A stretch of DNA of 64,000 nucleotides, from contig NZ_JABFNN010000044.1 in assembly GCF_013090115.1 (NCBI RefSeq), forward strand, positions 62,001-126,000, given 5' to 3'. This DNA is from Flagellimonas amphidinii. GTDB lineage: Bacteria; Bacteroidota; Bacteroidia; Flavobacteriales; Flavobacteriaceae. A program made the position numbers and the translations under genes. The notes beneath the pieces are model-generated. The model worked only from the letters and a program-made list of their open reading frames with translations, ran no database searches and was not told the origin of the DNA. This document shows positions 9,008 through 16,139 of this stretch, piece by piece; position 1 is the first letter of the stretch; each line of letters begins with the position of its first letter.

Positions 9008-10428
9008 AAATTCTCCTCACCGGAGCCAACGGTTATATCGGCATGCGTTTATTGCCCCAGCTTTTGGAGCTGGGCCATGAGGTGATATGTGCTGTTCGGG
9101 ATGAAAAACGGTTGTCAGTGGATGCTCAAACCCGTTCCAAAATTGAAGTGGTGGAAGTTGATTTTTTGGAAGAAGTGCAAAACACCAATATCCCAACAGA
9201 TATTGATGCTGCCTACTACCTCATCCATTCCATGACCACTTCCATTGGGGACTTTGATGAAAAAGAGGCCCAAGCGGCTCAAAACTTCAACAAATTACTC
9301 TCCAAAACCCAAGTACAACAGGTTATTTACCTCAGTGGCATTGTGAACGATGAAAAATTGTCCAAACACTTGAGTTCCAGAAAAAATGTAGAAGAAATAC
9401 TCTACCAAGGCTCTTTTCAATTGACTGTTTTAAGGGCGGGAATCATTGTAGGTTCTGGCAGTTCTTCTTTTGAAATTATTCGCGACCTGTGCGAAAAGCT
9501 ACCTGTGATGATCACCCCTAAATGGGTCCTCACCAAAACCCAGCCCATTGCCATCAGAGATGTTATTGGCTTTCTTACCGGTGTGTTGGGCAATTCAAGA
9601 ACCTATAATCAGTCCTTCGATATTGGTGGGCCTGATGTACTCACCTATAAAGGCATGCTTCATGGTTATGCAAAAGTTCGTGGCTTCAAAAATTGGATTT
9701 TTACCGTCCCTGTCATGACGCCAAAACTATCTTCCTACTGGTTATATTTTGTTACTTCCACCTCCTATAAATTGGCCGTGAATTTGGTGGATAGTATGAA
9801 AATGGAAGTGGTGGCGAAAGACAATCGACTGCAACAACTTTTGAAGATTCAACCACTCACCTATGAAGAAGCCATTGCCCGTGCTTTTAAGAAAATTGAA
9901 CAAAACCTGGTGGTGAGCAGTTGGAAAGACAGCATTGCCAGCGGACAGATTCATGAAGATCTGGAAAAATATATTCAAGTGCCCAAATATGGAGTGTTGA
10001 CAGACGTACAGACCCAACCCATACAAAACGAAGCCGCTGTTTTGGACAAAATCTGGCGCATTGGGGGCGAATCAGGTTGGTATTATGCCAATTGGTTGTG
10101 GAAAATTCGTGGTTTTTTAGATAAAGTCAATGGTGGTCCTGGCCTAAGGCGTGGTCGTACCCATCCCGATAAAATCTTTCCTGGGGATGCGCTTGACTTT
10201 TGGCGGGTGCTCTTGGCCGACAAGAAAGGGAAAAGGCTATTGCTTTTTGCCGAAATGCGTACACCGGGTGAAGCTTGGCTAGAGTTCAGAATTGATGAAC
10301 AAAACCAATTGCACCAAACCGCTACTTTTAGGCCACGTGGACTCTGGGGTCGACTGTATTGGTACAGCGTCCTCCCCTTTCATTATTTTATTTTTGGTGG
10401 ATTGATTAAAAAATTGGCCAAAGCCTAA
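9004..10428 (+). CDS. SDR-type NAD(P)-binding protein with C-terminal DUF2867 domain
   Basis: A 474-residue protein. The N-terminal atypical short-chain dehydrogenase domain begins with the nucleotide-binding ILLTGANGYIG (about 3-13), continues with AYYLIHSM and VIYLSGIV, and resembles the YbjT/NmrA-like group, which often lacks a standard catalytic triad. The C-terminal part (about 330-470: WRIGGESGWYYANWLWKIRG, GGPGLRRGR, ALDFWRVL, FRPRGLWGRLYWYSVLPFH) matches the DUF2867 module usually fused to such domains. The substrate is unknown. It is translationally coupled to the 141-residue protein upstream. Confidence 0.88.
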   Translation: MKILLTGANGYIGMRLLPQLLELGHEVICAVRDEKRLSVDAQTRSKIEVVEVDFLEEVQNTNIPTDIDAAYYLIHSMTTSIGDFDEKEAQAAQNFNKLLSKTQVQQVIYLSGIVNDEKLSKHLSSRKNVEEILYQGSFQLTVLRAGIIVGSGSSSFEIIRDLCEKLPVMITPKWVLTKTQPIAIRDVIGFLTGVLGNSRTYNQSFDIGGPDVLTYKGMLHGYAKVRGFKNWIFTVPVMTPKLSSYWLYFVTSTSYKLAVNLVDSMKMEVVAKDNRLQQLLKIQPLTYEEAIARAFKKIEQNLVVSSWKDSIASGQIHEDLEKYIQVPKYGVLTDVQTQPIQNEAAVLDKIWRIGGESGWYYANWLWKIRGFLDKVNGGPGLRRGRTHPDKIFPGDALDFWRVLLADKKGKRLLLFAEMRTPGEAWLEFRIDEQNQLHQTATFRPRGLWGRLYWYSVLPFHYFIFGGLIKKLAKA

Positions 10429-10792
10429 TGATAGAATTCGTCATTCTGTGCTTGACACTGAATCTCAACTTCTACCTTATAACAATAGAGATTTTATGCT
10501 GTGAGACTTGGGTCCTCCGACTAGTCCAAAAAGAAAAAACCATCAATACACGAGGGCCATTTCGAAATGAGAAGCGAAGCATTGATTGAGAAATCTCTTC
10601 TCCCAACTAACAACAAAGGCATTCGTATCAAAACCCCTAAGAAGAGACTTTTCAAAGCAACTTTATTTTATTCATGGAATAATTCTTGTTACAAATTCCC
10701 TTGAAATTCGTCCTAAACACATGCAACCCTTTTAGGGTTGAGTTGTCTTTTAGTCAACTGCCTCGCATACGAGGCACTCGAAAAACGAAACT
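10429..10792. other. Intergenic region with decayed repeats and a structured leader
   Basis: This 364-base gap has no supportable gene. The left half contains fragments of flavobacterial dispersed repeats: GTCATTCTGTGCTTGACACT at about 10440, TTCGAAATGA at 10561-10570, GATTGAGAAATCTC at 10584-10597, and ATTCGTATCAAAACCC at 10621-10636. The last three recur in the 13654-14081 gap. The right end holds three consecutive stem-loops ending 17 bases before the next start codon, listed separately. Confidence 0.7.
10724..10775 (+). promoter_or_regulatory. Three consecutive stem-loops before a start codon
   Basis: CAACCCT/AGGGTTG (10724-10730/10734-10740, 3-base loop), AGTTG/CAACT (10741-10745/10755-10759, 9-base loop) and GCCTCG/CGAGGC (10760-10765/10770-10775, CATA loop) follow each other without a gap. 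The ATG of the next gene is at 10793. None is followed by a T-run, so they look like a structured 5' leader rather than a terminator. Function unknown. Confidence 0.55.
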
Positions 10793-12307
10793 ATGACCAC
10801 AATCAAAACACTGATTATCTATTGTTTTTTGTTTCTTTTTACCACCCCTTTTCTGGCCCAGACCATCAATTCCAGATTGGCAGATGCCAAAACCCAAAAG
10901 GGCATTCCCTACGCCACCATTCAATACGGCGAACAACAAGGAGTAATTTCCAACGAAGAAGGCCGCTTTGGTTTTACTTTGGAAGAACATACCACCCTCT
11001 TGGATTCCGTTTATATTTCATCCATGGGCTATACCAAAAAAGGGTTCACTTTGGAGCAATTGCAAGACAGTGTACTCCTATTACAACCCAAAGCTATTGA
11101 ACTCACCGGGGTATATGTCTTTGATAAAGAAATGAGCGTAGATGAGATTATTGCAAAAATGAAGGAACGTCTGCCGCAAAACATCAACAATGAACCGGTA
11201 AAACAACGGTACTTTTTGCGCCAATCCCAAATAGGTAACATTCAAAAGGTGGATTTGGGCTTTGAAAAATCCAGTATTGAGGAATTGGACAAGGAATTGA
11301 TCGATAGCATTGCCAGAGCAGTTCCCAGAAACTCCTACCACTATACCGAAACCTTAGGTGATTTTTATAAAAACAACAATGACTACAAATTCAATATTCT
11401 AAAGGCCGCAGAATTGTACGACAAAAAGGATATTGGCTCTTTTGAAGACCTGGGAAGTCGTATGGAAGCAATTTTCAAGAAAAACATCAAACCAGACTCT
11501 TACCTCAAGATCAAATCGGGAATTTTTAGCCAGAAGGTACAGGTGGATGAGATGCTAGACGAAATGGAAGCGGATGCGGATGCTAGTGAAGATGCTGAAG
11601 CCCTACAAAAGGAAATACAAAAAGATACCGCCTCTGGTTTGGTAGATGGGCAAAAGCATATTTTTAAAGAACTACTTAAAGAAATCTATCATCAAGAGGA
11701 CAGCAAGCTCAATCTTATTGACAAAACCCGTAAGTATGAGTTTGAACTGGTGGGTTATACCGACATTGAAGATGCAGGGGTCTATGTGATTGACTTTATC
11801 CCCAAAGGGAGTGCCGATTTCAAGGGTCGCCTATATATTAATATTGAAGATTATGCTGTAATGCGCATAGAATTTGAAAACGTAAAGAACCTACGCAATT
11901 TTAGATTACTGGGCATTTACTACCGTGAAACTGTTTACAGAGGCAGTATGCAGTTCTCCCAGCTGCCCAACGGCCGTTACGAGCTCAAATTTGTGGACTT
12001 GAGTTTAGGCAAATGGTTTCGGATGGATAGACCTTTGGATGTGATTGAAAAGAACAAACACGTAAAAGGCCGAAGAAAGCAGAACGAGCTACGCTTGAAC
12101 ATAGATTTTAGAATGGCCCATACTGATAAATGGGAACTGGTGGTTTTTGAAAATAACCTGATTGATCACAACCAATTTAACGCGCATACCGAGGACAAAA
12201 GCGTAAAAGCAACCTATATGCCGCGTTATAACCCAGAGTTTTGGCAAGGCTATACCATTATGGAACCCAACCAAGCCATACGGGAGTTTACGGTTGCGGA
12301 GGAGTAA
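10793..12307 (+). CDS. Secreted protein with carboxypeptidase-regulatory-like domain
   Basis: A 504-residue protein with a signal peptide (about 1-22, ending FLAQ) and an N-terminal carboxypeptidase D regulatory-like beta-sandwich (about 24-100; GIPYATIQYGEQQGVISNEE). A long region follows that I cannot assign (DEIIAKMKERLPQNI, later GVYVIDFIPKGSADFKGRLY and YAVMRIEF), which resembles the outer-membrane-associated CarboxypepD_reg-like proteins of Bacteroidota. An acidic stretch (EMEADADASEDAEAL) lies at about 255-270. It has no lipobox and no clear beta-barrel end. It is probably periplasmic or cell-surface; the specific role is unknown. A three-hairpin leader precedes it. Confidence 0.85.
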   Translation: MTTIKTLIIYCFLFLFTTPFLAQTINSRLADAKTQKGIPYATIQYGEQQGVISNEEGRFGFTLEEHTTLLDSVYISSMGYTKKGFTLEQLQDSVLLLQPKAIELTGVYVFDKEMSVDEIIAKMKERLPQNINNEPVKQRYFLRQSQIGNIQKVDLGFEKSSIEELDKELIDSIARAVPRNSYHYTETLGDFYKNNNDYKFNILKAAELYDKKDIGSFEDLGSRMEAIFKKNIKPDSYLKIKSGIFSQKVQVDEMLDEMEADADASEDAEALQKEIQKDTASGLVDGQKHIFKELLKEIYHQEDSKLNLIDKTRKYEFELVGYTDIEDAGVYVIDFIPKGSADFKGRLYINIEDYAVMRIEFENVKNLRNFRLLGIYYRETVYRGSMQFSQLPNGRYELKFVDLSLGKWFRMDRPLDVIEKNKHVKGRRKQNELRLNIDFRMAHTDKWELVVFENNLIDHNQFNAHTEDKSVKATYMPRYNPEFWQGYTIMEPNQAIREFTVAEE

Positions 12308-12323
12308 AATTCATCAGGTGTCT

Positions 12324-12412
12324 GGTCGAGCGTTACCCTGAGCGCAGTCGAAGGGCGAGACCTATTTTTGAAAATATACTTATAAGACTTCTCGACTGCG
12401 CTCGAAGTGACA
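12324..12412. repeat. REPIN-like inverted repeat pair
   Basis: The left arm (CCCTGAGCGCAGTCGAAGGG, about 12337-12356) and right arm (CTTCTCGACTGCGCTCGAAG, about 12389-12408) are inverted copies of the same REP core, GAGCGCAGTCGA, separated by an A/T-rich spacer of about 30 bases. It has the same architecture as 6577-6649. It starts 16 bases after the stop of the preceding gene. In one frame it translates into the REP-derived peptide ERYPERSRRARP, which is not a protein. Confidence 0.8.
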
Positions 12413-12484
12413 TATCTATTTTTTTAACAACTTGTCATATATGGCATGAGATATCTAACCTAAATACTTTTTCTTGCTCCTGAT

Positions 12485-12673
12485 TTGAAAGCAGAAGATT
12501 TATTGGAATGGATTGAAGACACCTACGGTTCTAAAGAAGAACTGGCCAAAGTTTTGGATTTTGGAATAGAAATGCTCTTTTATTTAGAGGAAGACTCTTT
12601 TAACAGGAAAGAAGTACAACAGGTAGTCAGTGCATTACGTGGATTGGTGGTTGGGTTGAGAAACCAATATTAG
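12485..12673 (+). CDS. Small acidic protein, 62 residues
   Basis: This is a compact helical protein (LLEWIEDTYGSKEELAKVLD, then IEMLFYLEEDSF and RKEVQQVVSALRGLVVGLRN) with no signal or membrane segment. The frame opens at a TAA (12461-12463) and contains no ATG before the conserved-looking start of the protein, so a TTG at 12485 is the only reasonable initiator. Its length, amphipathic helices and lack of REP sequence argue for a real gene. I do not recognise the family. Confidence 0.6.
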   Translation: MKAEDLLEWIEDTYGSKEELAKVLDFGIEMLFYLEEDSFNRKEVQQVVSALRGLVVGLRNQY

Positions 12674-12695
12674 ATTTTCAGATTTTTATAACTGT

Positions 12696-13061
12696 TTAAC
12701 CTTTGGCCAAGTTATCCAAGTTATCTGGATCAATAAATCCTTTTTTAATCTGAAACATCATAAACTCTCTTTCACTTTTGCTTTTATTAAAAAAATCCAA
12801 CCTTGCTTGGGTCAAATTAGAAAATGCTGCACGAAGTGAGTCCAGCTCGGATTGATTCATTCCAGCCTCCAAATCTTCAAAGGACTCTACCGGAATCGAA
12901 TCATAAATACCTTCTATCTTCTGAATCAGTGTTTTATCAAGTTTCAAAATAAGCTCTTTCTCATCCCTTGTTGCTATCCTAACAACCGCTTGGGTGCAAT
13001 AATCAAAGCATTCATCAGGGAATGGAACTTTGGTGCAGTGTTCTTTAAAATCACATTTCAT
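12696..13061 (-). CDS. Hypothetical protein with an N-terminal cysteine cluster
   Basis: A protein of 121 residues from the ATG at 13061; an upstream in-frame ATG at 13091 would overlap the previous gene's stop and add ten unlikely residues. The N-terminus carries four cysteines (Cys3, Cys9, Cys18, Cys22) and a His8 within 22 residues, spaced like a small metal-binding or disulfide knot. The rest is predicted helical and rich in charged residues (LKLDKTLIQKIEGIYDS, then SNLTQARLDFFNKSKSERE). No signal peptide is visible. It lies 19 bases downstream of a membrane-protein gene on the same strand, so the two form a probable two-gene unit. I do not recognise either. Confidence 0.65.
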   Translation of the reverse strand: MKCDFKEHCTKVPFPDECFDYCTQAVVRIATRDEKELILKLDKTLIQKIEGIYDSIPVESFEDLEAGMNQSELDSLRAAFSNLTQARLDFFNKSKSEREFMMFQIKKGFIDPDNLDNLAKG

Positions 13062-13080
13062 ATATATTAATTTATAATAT

Positions 13081-13542
13081 TCAACATCCATTTAGGAAAA
13101 TCCACCATATGAGATACACCACAAGCCATATCCCAAAAGTCAAAAGAGCCAAATTGAAGAACATTAATTGACGTTTATATTGATTGTTACATTTTCTAAA
13201 AATTGGCATGAGCAAATCTTTTCTTCCTTTAAACAAATCCGCAGCTATGGATCTACCTAAAATTTCCTTTGCATTATATAGTGAGAAAGCCAAAAAAATC
13301 CAACCAAAAAAGAAAAGCAAATAGGGAAGTTTTAATAACCCATTGTCCGGGTGTATGTACGATTCACTTAAAAGAGTTAGAATAGATCCCCCAACTACAC
13401 TTAAAGACCATGAGGATATTTTATTGGCCCCAGATTCAATAGATTTTATACAATTAAAAATTTGGTCAGCCGCTATATTCTCTTGAGCTGATTCGAATTT
13501 TTCAATTTGTAGTCTGAAGAATTTGCTAGATAATCTCTTCAT
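13081..13542 (-). CDS. Small integral membrane protein, three predicted helices
   Basis: A protein of 153 residues if started at the ATG at 13542, where a GGAG stands nine bases upstream, a Shine-Dalgarno-like site that is uncommon in this phylum. Extending to 13653 would add 37 residues with no support. The first 40 residues form an amphipathic helix (LQIEKFESAQENIAADQIF), followed by hydrophobic segments SSWSLSVVGGSILTLLS, LPYLLFFFGWIFLAFSLY and FNLALLTFGIWLVVYLIWWI. A basic cytoplasmic loop (GRSIAADLFKGRKDL) lies between the last two. Family not recognised; the layout of helix plus clustered membrane segments recalls small effector membrane proteins, but there is no motif to prove it. Confidence 0.65.
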   Translation of the reverse strand: MKRLSSKFFRLQIEKFESAQENIAADQIFNCIKSIESGANKISSWSLSVVGGSILTLLSESYIHPDNGLLKLPYLLFFFGWIFLAFSLYNAKEILGRSIAADLFKGRKDLLMPIFRKCNNQYKRQLMFFNLALLTFGIWLVVYLIWWIFLNGC

Positions 13543-14081
13543 TTTAAGTCTCCATAGTTTTTTATACGATACAAGCACGTAACATCCAATCTTGTTAAAG
13601 AGGATTCGTATATCAAAAATGCTAAAGGGGAAACTTTCTATATAGCAATACAATATTACAATTATGTCATAATACCCTACAAACCTATTCAGTAAAACTT
13701 TCTAGAAATACAATCGATAATTGATAATTATCAAGAAACCGTAAACAATTGACACCAAATAATGTGCAATGTTTCATTGTCATTTCTAAATGAGTCCGCG
13801 CATGACGGATGATTGAGAAATCTCGCCCGATTACAGATTTCTCACATTCATTCGAAATGACAAAAGGTAGGTTTCGTGCTGTCAGACTGAGCACAGTCGA
13901 AGTCCAAACAAGAATATAATGCCTAAAAACTTTGATTTCTCACAGCTCCTTCATTTCATTCAAGACAAGGCCCTAAATGACAAAGATATTCGGGTCAATT
14001 GGTGAAATTCGTGTCAAAACCCTTAAAAAGAAAGACCCTTAAATAAGTCTATCCGGCAGATGGCAGGTTCACGGTGATGGG
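13543..14081. other. Intergenic region with decayed dispersed repeats
   Basis: About 540 bases without a supportable gene. GAGAAATCT (13815-13823) and AGATTTCTC (13835-13843) form an inverted repeat. GATTGAGAAATCTC (13811-13824), TTCGAAATGA (13851-13860) and ATTCGTGTCAAAACCCTTAA (14007-14026) are the same units seen in the 10429-10792 gap. A single degenerate REP core (CTGAGCACAGTCGAAGTC, 13888-13905) lies between them. The 69-codon open frame here is only repeat translation. Confidence 0.6.
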
Positions 14082-15017
14082 TTATGCCTTTGGTAAGAAC
14101 ACCTCTGCCATCATACAACGAGCTGAGCCGCCGCCACTGGCCTCAATGGTATCCAAAGGACTGTGAATAATGTCACAATGCTTTTCAATGGCCGCAATTT
14201 GGTCCGGTCGCAAACTATTATAGGCCGCAGAGCTCATCACCATGTAGCGTTGGTCATTGGCACCAATTACTTGCAACATATTCCCTGCAAAGTGATACAT
14301 CTGCTCTTCGGTAATGTCCAGCACTTCTTTACCATCTTTCTTGATATGCTCCACTACATATTTCCGTTCCTTTTTGTCGTCAATGGTATCCAAACAGATA
14401 ACCACAAAATTTTCGGCCATTGCCATCATCACATTAGTGTGGTAAATGGGCAGTCGCTCTCCATCAACGGTCTGGTTGGCATGGAAAATAACAGGAAAGC
14501 AATCAAAATCCTCACAGAACTCAATAAACAACTCCTCATGGGCACGCTCGGAGAGGGCGCAATAAGCCTTTTGATTGACCCTATCCTTTAGGATACTACC
14601 GGTACCCTCTAAAAACACACCTTCTTCCTCAGCAGCGGTGTAATCCATAATATTATTGATTACAAAACCTTCCTGCTCCAGGACACTAAAGATATCCTCT
14701 CGACGTTCTTTACGCCGGTTTTCGGCAAACATAGGATACACACAAACCGTTCCGCTATAATGGAAAGAGACCCAATTATTTGGAAAAATGGAATCTGGAG
14801 TATCCTGTTCTTCATTATCGTCCACAACAACCACATGAACCCCATGCTCACGGAGTATGTTTACAAATTGGTCAAATTCCTGTTGTGCCTTTTGGTTCAA
14901 ATCTGCCTGCTTCAGGTGCAAATCTTCTTGAAAGTAATTGTTAACCGCAGTCTGCTCGTTCATCCTAAAGTTCACTGGACGAACCATCAAAATGGTGTTG
15001 GTAATCTGTCTTCTCAA
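14082..15017 (-). CDS. ctlX: CtlX-like citrulline hydrolase / amidinotransferase-superfamily enzyme
   Basis: A 311-residue guanidino-group-modifying enzyme of the pentein fold. The conserved beta-strand start TNTILMVRPVNF is present, and likely catalytic positions are in FLEGTGS (Glu137), IYHTN (His193) and GGGSARCMM (Cys301). Members are annotated as citrulline utilization hydrolase (CtlX) and release a ureido or guanidino group. The first start after the upstream stop is a TTG at 15017; the ATG at 14987 would delete the first strand, so TTG is preferred. It lies 53 bases downstream of a second pentein enzyme on the same strand, and the two probably form an arginine/citrulline-processing operon. 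The exact substrate is not provable from sequence. Confidence 0.85.
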   Translation of the reverse strand: MRRQITNTILMVRPVNFRMNEQTAVNNYFQEDLHLKQADLNQKAQQEFDQFVNILREHGVHVVVVDDNEEQDTPDSIFPNNWVSFHYSGTVCVYPMFAENRRKERREDIFSVLEQEGFVINNIMDYTAAEEEGVFLEGTGSILKDRVNQKAYCALSERAHEELFIEFCEDFDCFPVIFHANQTVDGERLPIYHTNVMMAMAENFVVICLDTIDDKKERKYVVEHIKKDGKEVLDITEEQMYHFAGNMLQVIGANDQRYMVMSSAAYNSLRPDQIAAIEKHCDIIHSPLDTIEASGGGSARCMMAEVFLPKA

Positions 15018-15070
15018 GTTTGTTCAGTTTTTGCATTCCTGTGGCAGCAGGAAATATGAGGTTTCTATTT

Positions 15071-15985
15071 TTATTCTCGAATCAAGGGCATGGTACTGCA
15101 CCTTAATAATCCTTCTTGTTTAGCAATTTCAGCATAAGGGACCTCCTCTACGGTAAAACCTTGGTCTCTCAACCAGTTGTTCAGTCGGGTGAATCCCTTT
15201 TCAGACACCACCACTTCAGGTGAGATGGAAAACACATTGCTGAACATTTGGTACATCTCGTCCTTGGTAATCTCAAAAACATTTTCTTTTCCGAAATAAT
15301 CCACCAACCATTGGTATTCCTCTTCAATTAAAAACCCGTTTTTGTGCAAAATGGCCTTGTCCTTCCCAACAGGTTGAAAGCAACAGTCCAAATGCAGTGC
15401 ATTTTCTTTTGGTTTGGTATTGGATTTCCGAAGCTCAAAAGCTTTCACGGTTTTATGTGGAAACATTTCGCGAAGGTATTCCACCGCTTCTTTGTTGGTT
15501 CGGGCGGTGATGAAATCTGGGTAATCCTCGCCTGTGTAGGTGCCCACAAAAATATAGTCGTTCCAAGGCATTACATCCCCACCTTCAATATGTACCTCTT
15601 CAGGCGGTCTGATAATATTTTTTGGGTCAATTTGATCCAACACCTCATGGATGGCCGTAAATTCTCGTTCCCGATCCGGTAAAATATTGGCATGGAACAG
15701 CTTGTCCTCAATGACAAAAGCAATGTCCCGCGCAAAAATTTGATTACAGTCCTCTAAAACCTCAGGTCTATATACTCGTACTCCATGTTTCTCAAAAACT
15801 TGGGCAAAAGCATCCATTTCCTTGATCATATCTTCCTCTTGGGGATAGGTTCCCGCCAAGATATGTTCCAAAGATTTAGGATCATAGGCTTCTTCTGGAC
15901 TTGGCGTTGGCCCGCAGCTCTGCGCTGTTCCCAAAATCACCGCTTTTAGGGGTGATGTTTCGTCAATTATGTGTAATTGCATCAT
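15071..15985 (-). CDS. DDAH / arginine-deiminase-family hydrolase
   Basis: A 304-residue pentein-fold enzyme. I use the ATG at 15985 (MMQLHIIDETSPL; the second ATG at 15982 is equally possible), because the extra upstream codons begin with TTG and are unconserved. Catalytic residues are visible: HIEGGD (Glu134 region), HLDCCFQPVG (His199) and the C-terminal LLRCSTMPL (Cys296). The C-terminal Cys is typical of dimethylarginine dimethylaminohydrolase and related amidinohydrolases, which hydrolyse arginine-like substrates to citrulline. The citrulline product would be a plausible input for the CtlX-like enzyme encoded next. Distinguishing DDAH, arginine deiminase and amidinotransferase is not possible by eye. 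Confidence 0.85.
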   Translation of the reverse strand: MMQLHIIDETSPLKAVILGTAQSCGPTPSPEEAYDPKSLEHILAGTYPQEEDMIKEMDAFAQVFEKHGVRVYRPEVLEDCNQIFARDIAFVIEDKLFHANILPDREREFTAIHEVLDQIDPKNIIRPPEEVHIEGGDVMPWNDYIFVGTYTGEDYPDFITARTNKEAVEYLREMFPHKTVKAFELRKSNTKPKENALHLDCCFQPVGKDKAILHKNGFLIEEEYQWLVDYFGKENVFEITKDEMYQMFSNVFSISPEVVVSEKGFTRLNNWLRDQGFTVEEVPYAEIAKQEGLLRCSTMPLIRE

Positions 15986-16100
15986 ACCAAAAACATCAAG
16001 GGTTATTCCCAAAAATTAGAAGCAAATCTAGTGTTTTGCGCACGATTTTCAATGCCTGTAAAAAGAAAAAAGAGGAAGGTGGGAGATGCCTTACAGGTAT

Positions 16101-16126
16101 AAAAAAGGGCGATTTAAAATCGCCCT
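16101..16126 (-). terminator. Rho-independent terminator after gltA
   Basis: On the minus strand GGGCGAT pairs with ATCGCCC across a short TTAAA loop, followed by a run of six T. It starts 15 bases after the gltA stop. Confidence 0.85.
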
Positions 16127-16139
16127 GAAGTTTGTGTCA

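Noticed and set aside
12241..12483. 80-codon open frame on the plus strand
   Set aside because: It overlaps the end of the 10793 gene and then translates the REPIN (ERYPERSRRARP), a known artefact of REP sequences.
13685..13894. 69-codon open frame on the minus strand
   Set aside because: It consists of dispersed repeat units that recur elsewhere in the window; no protein-like pattern.
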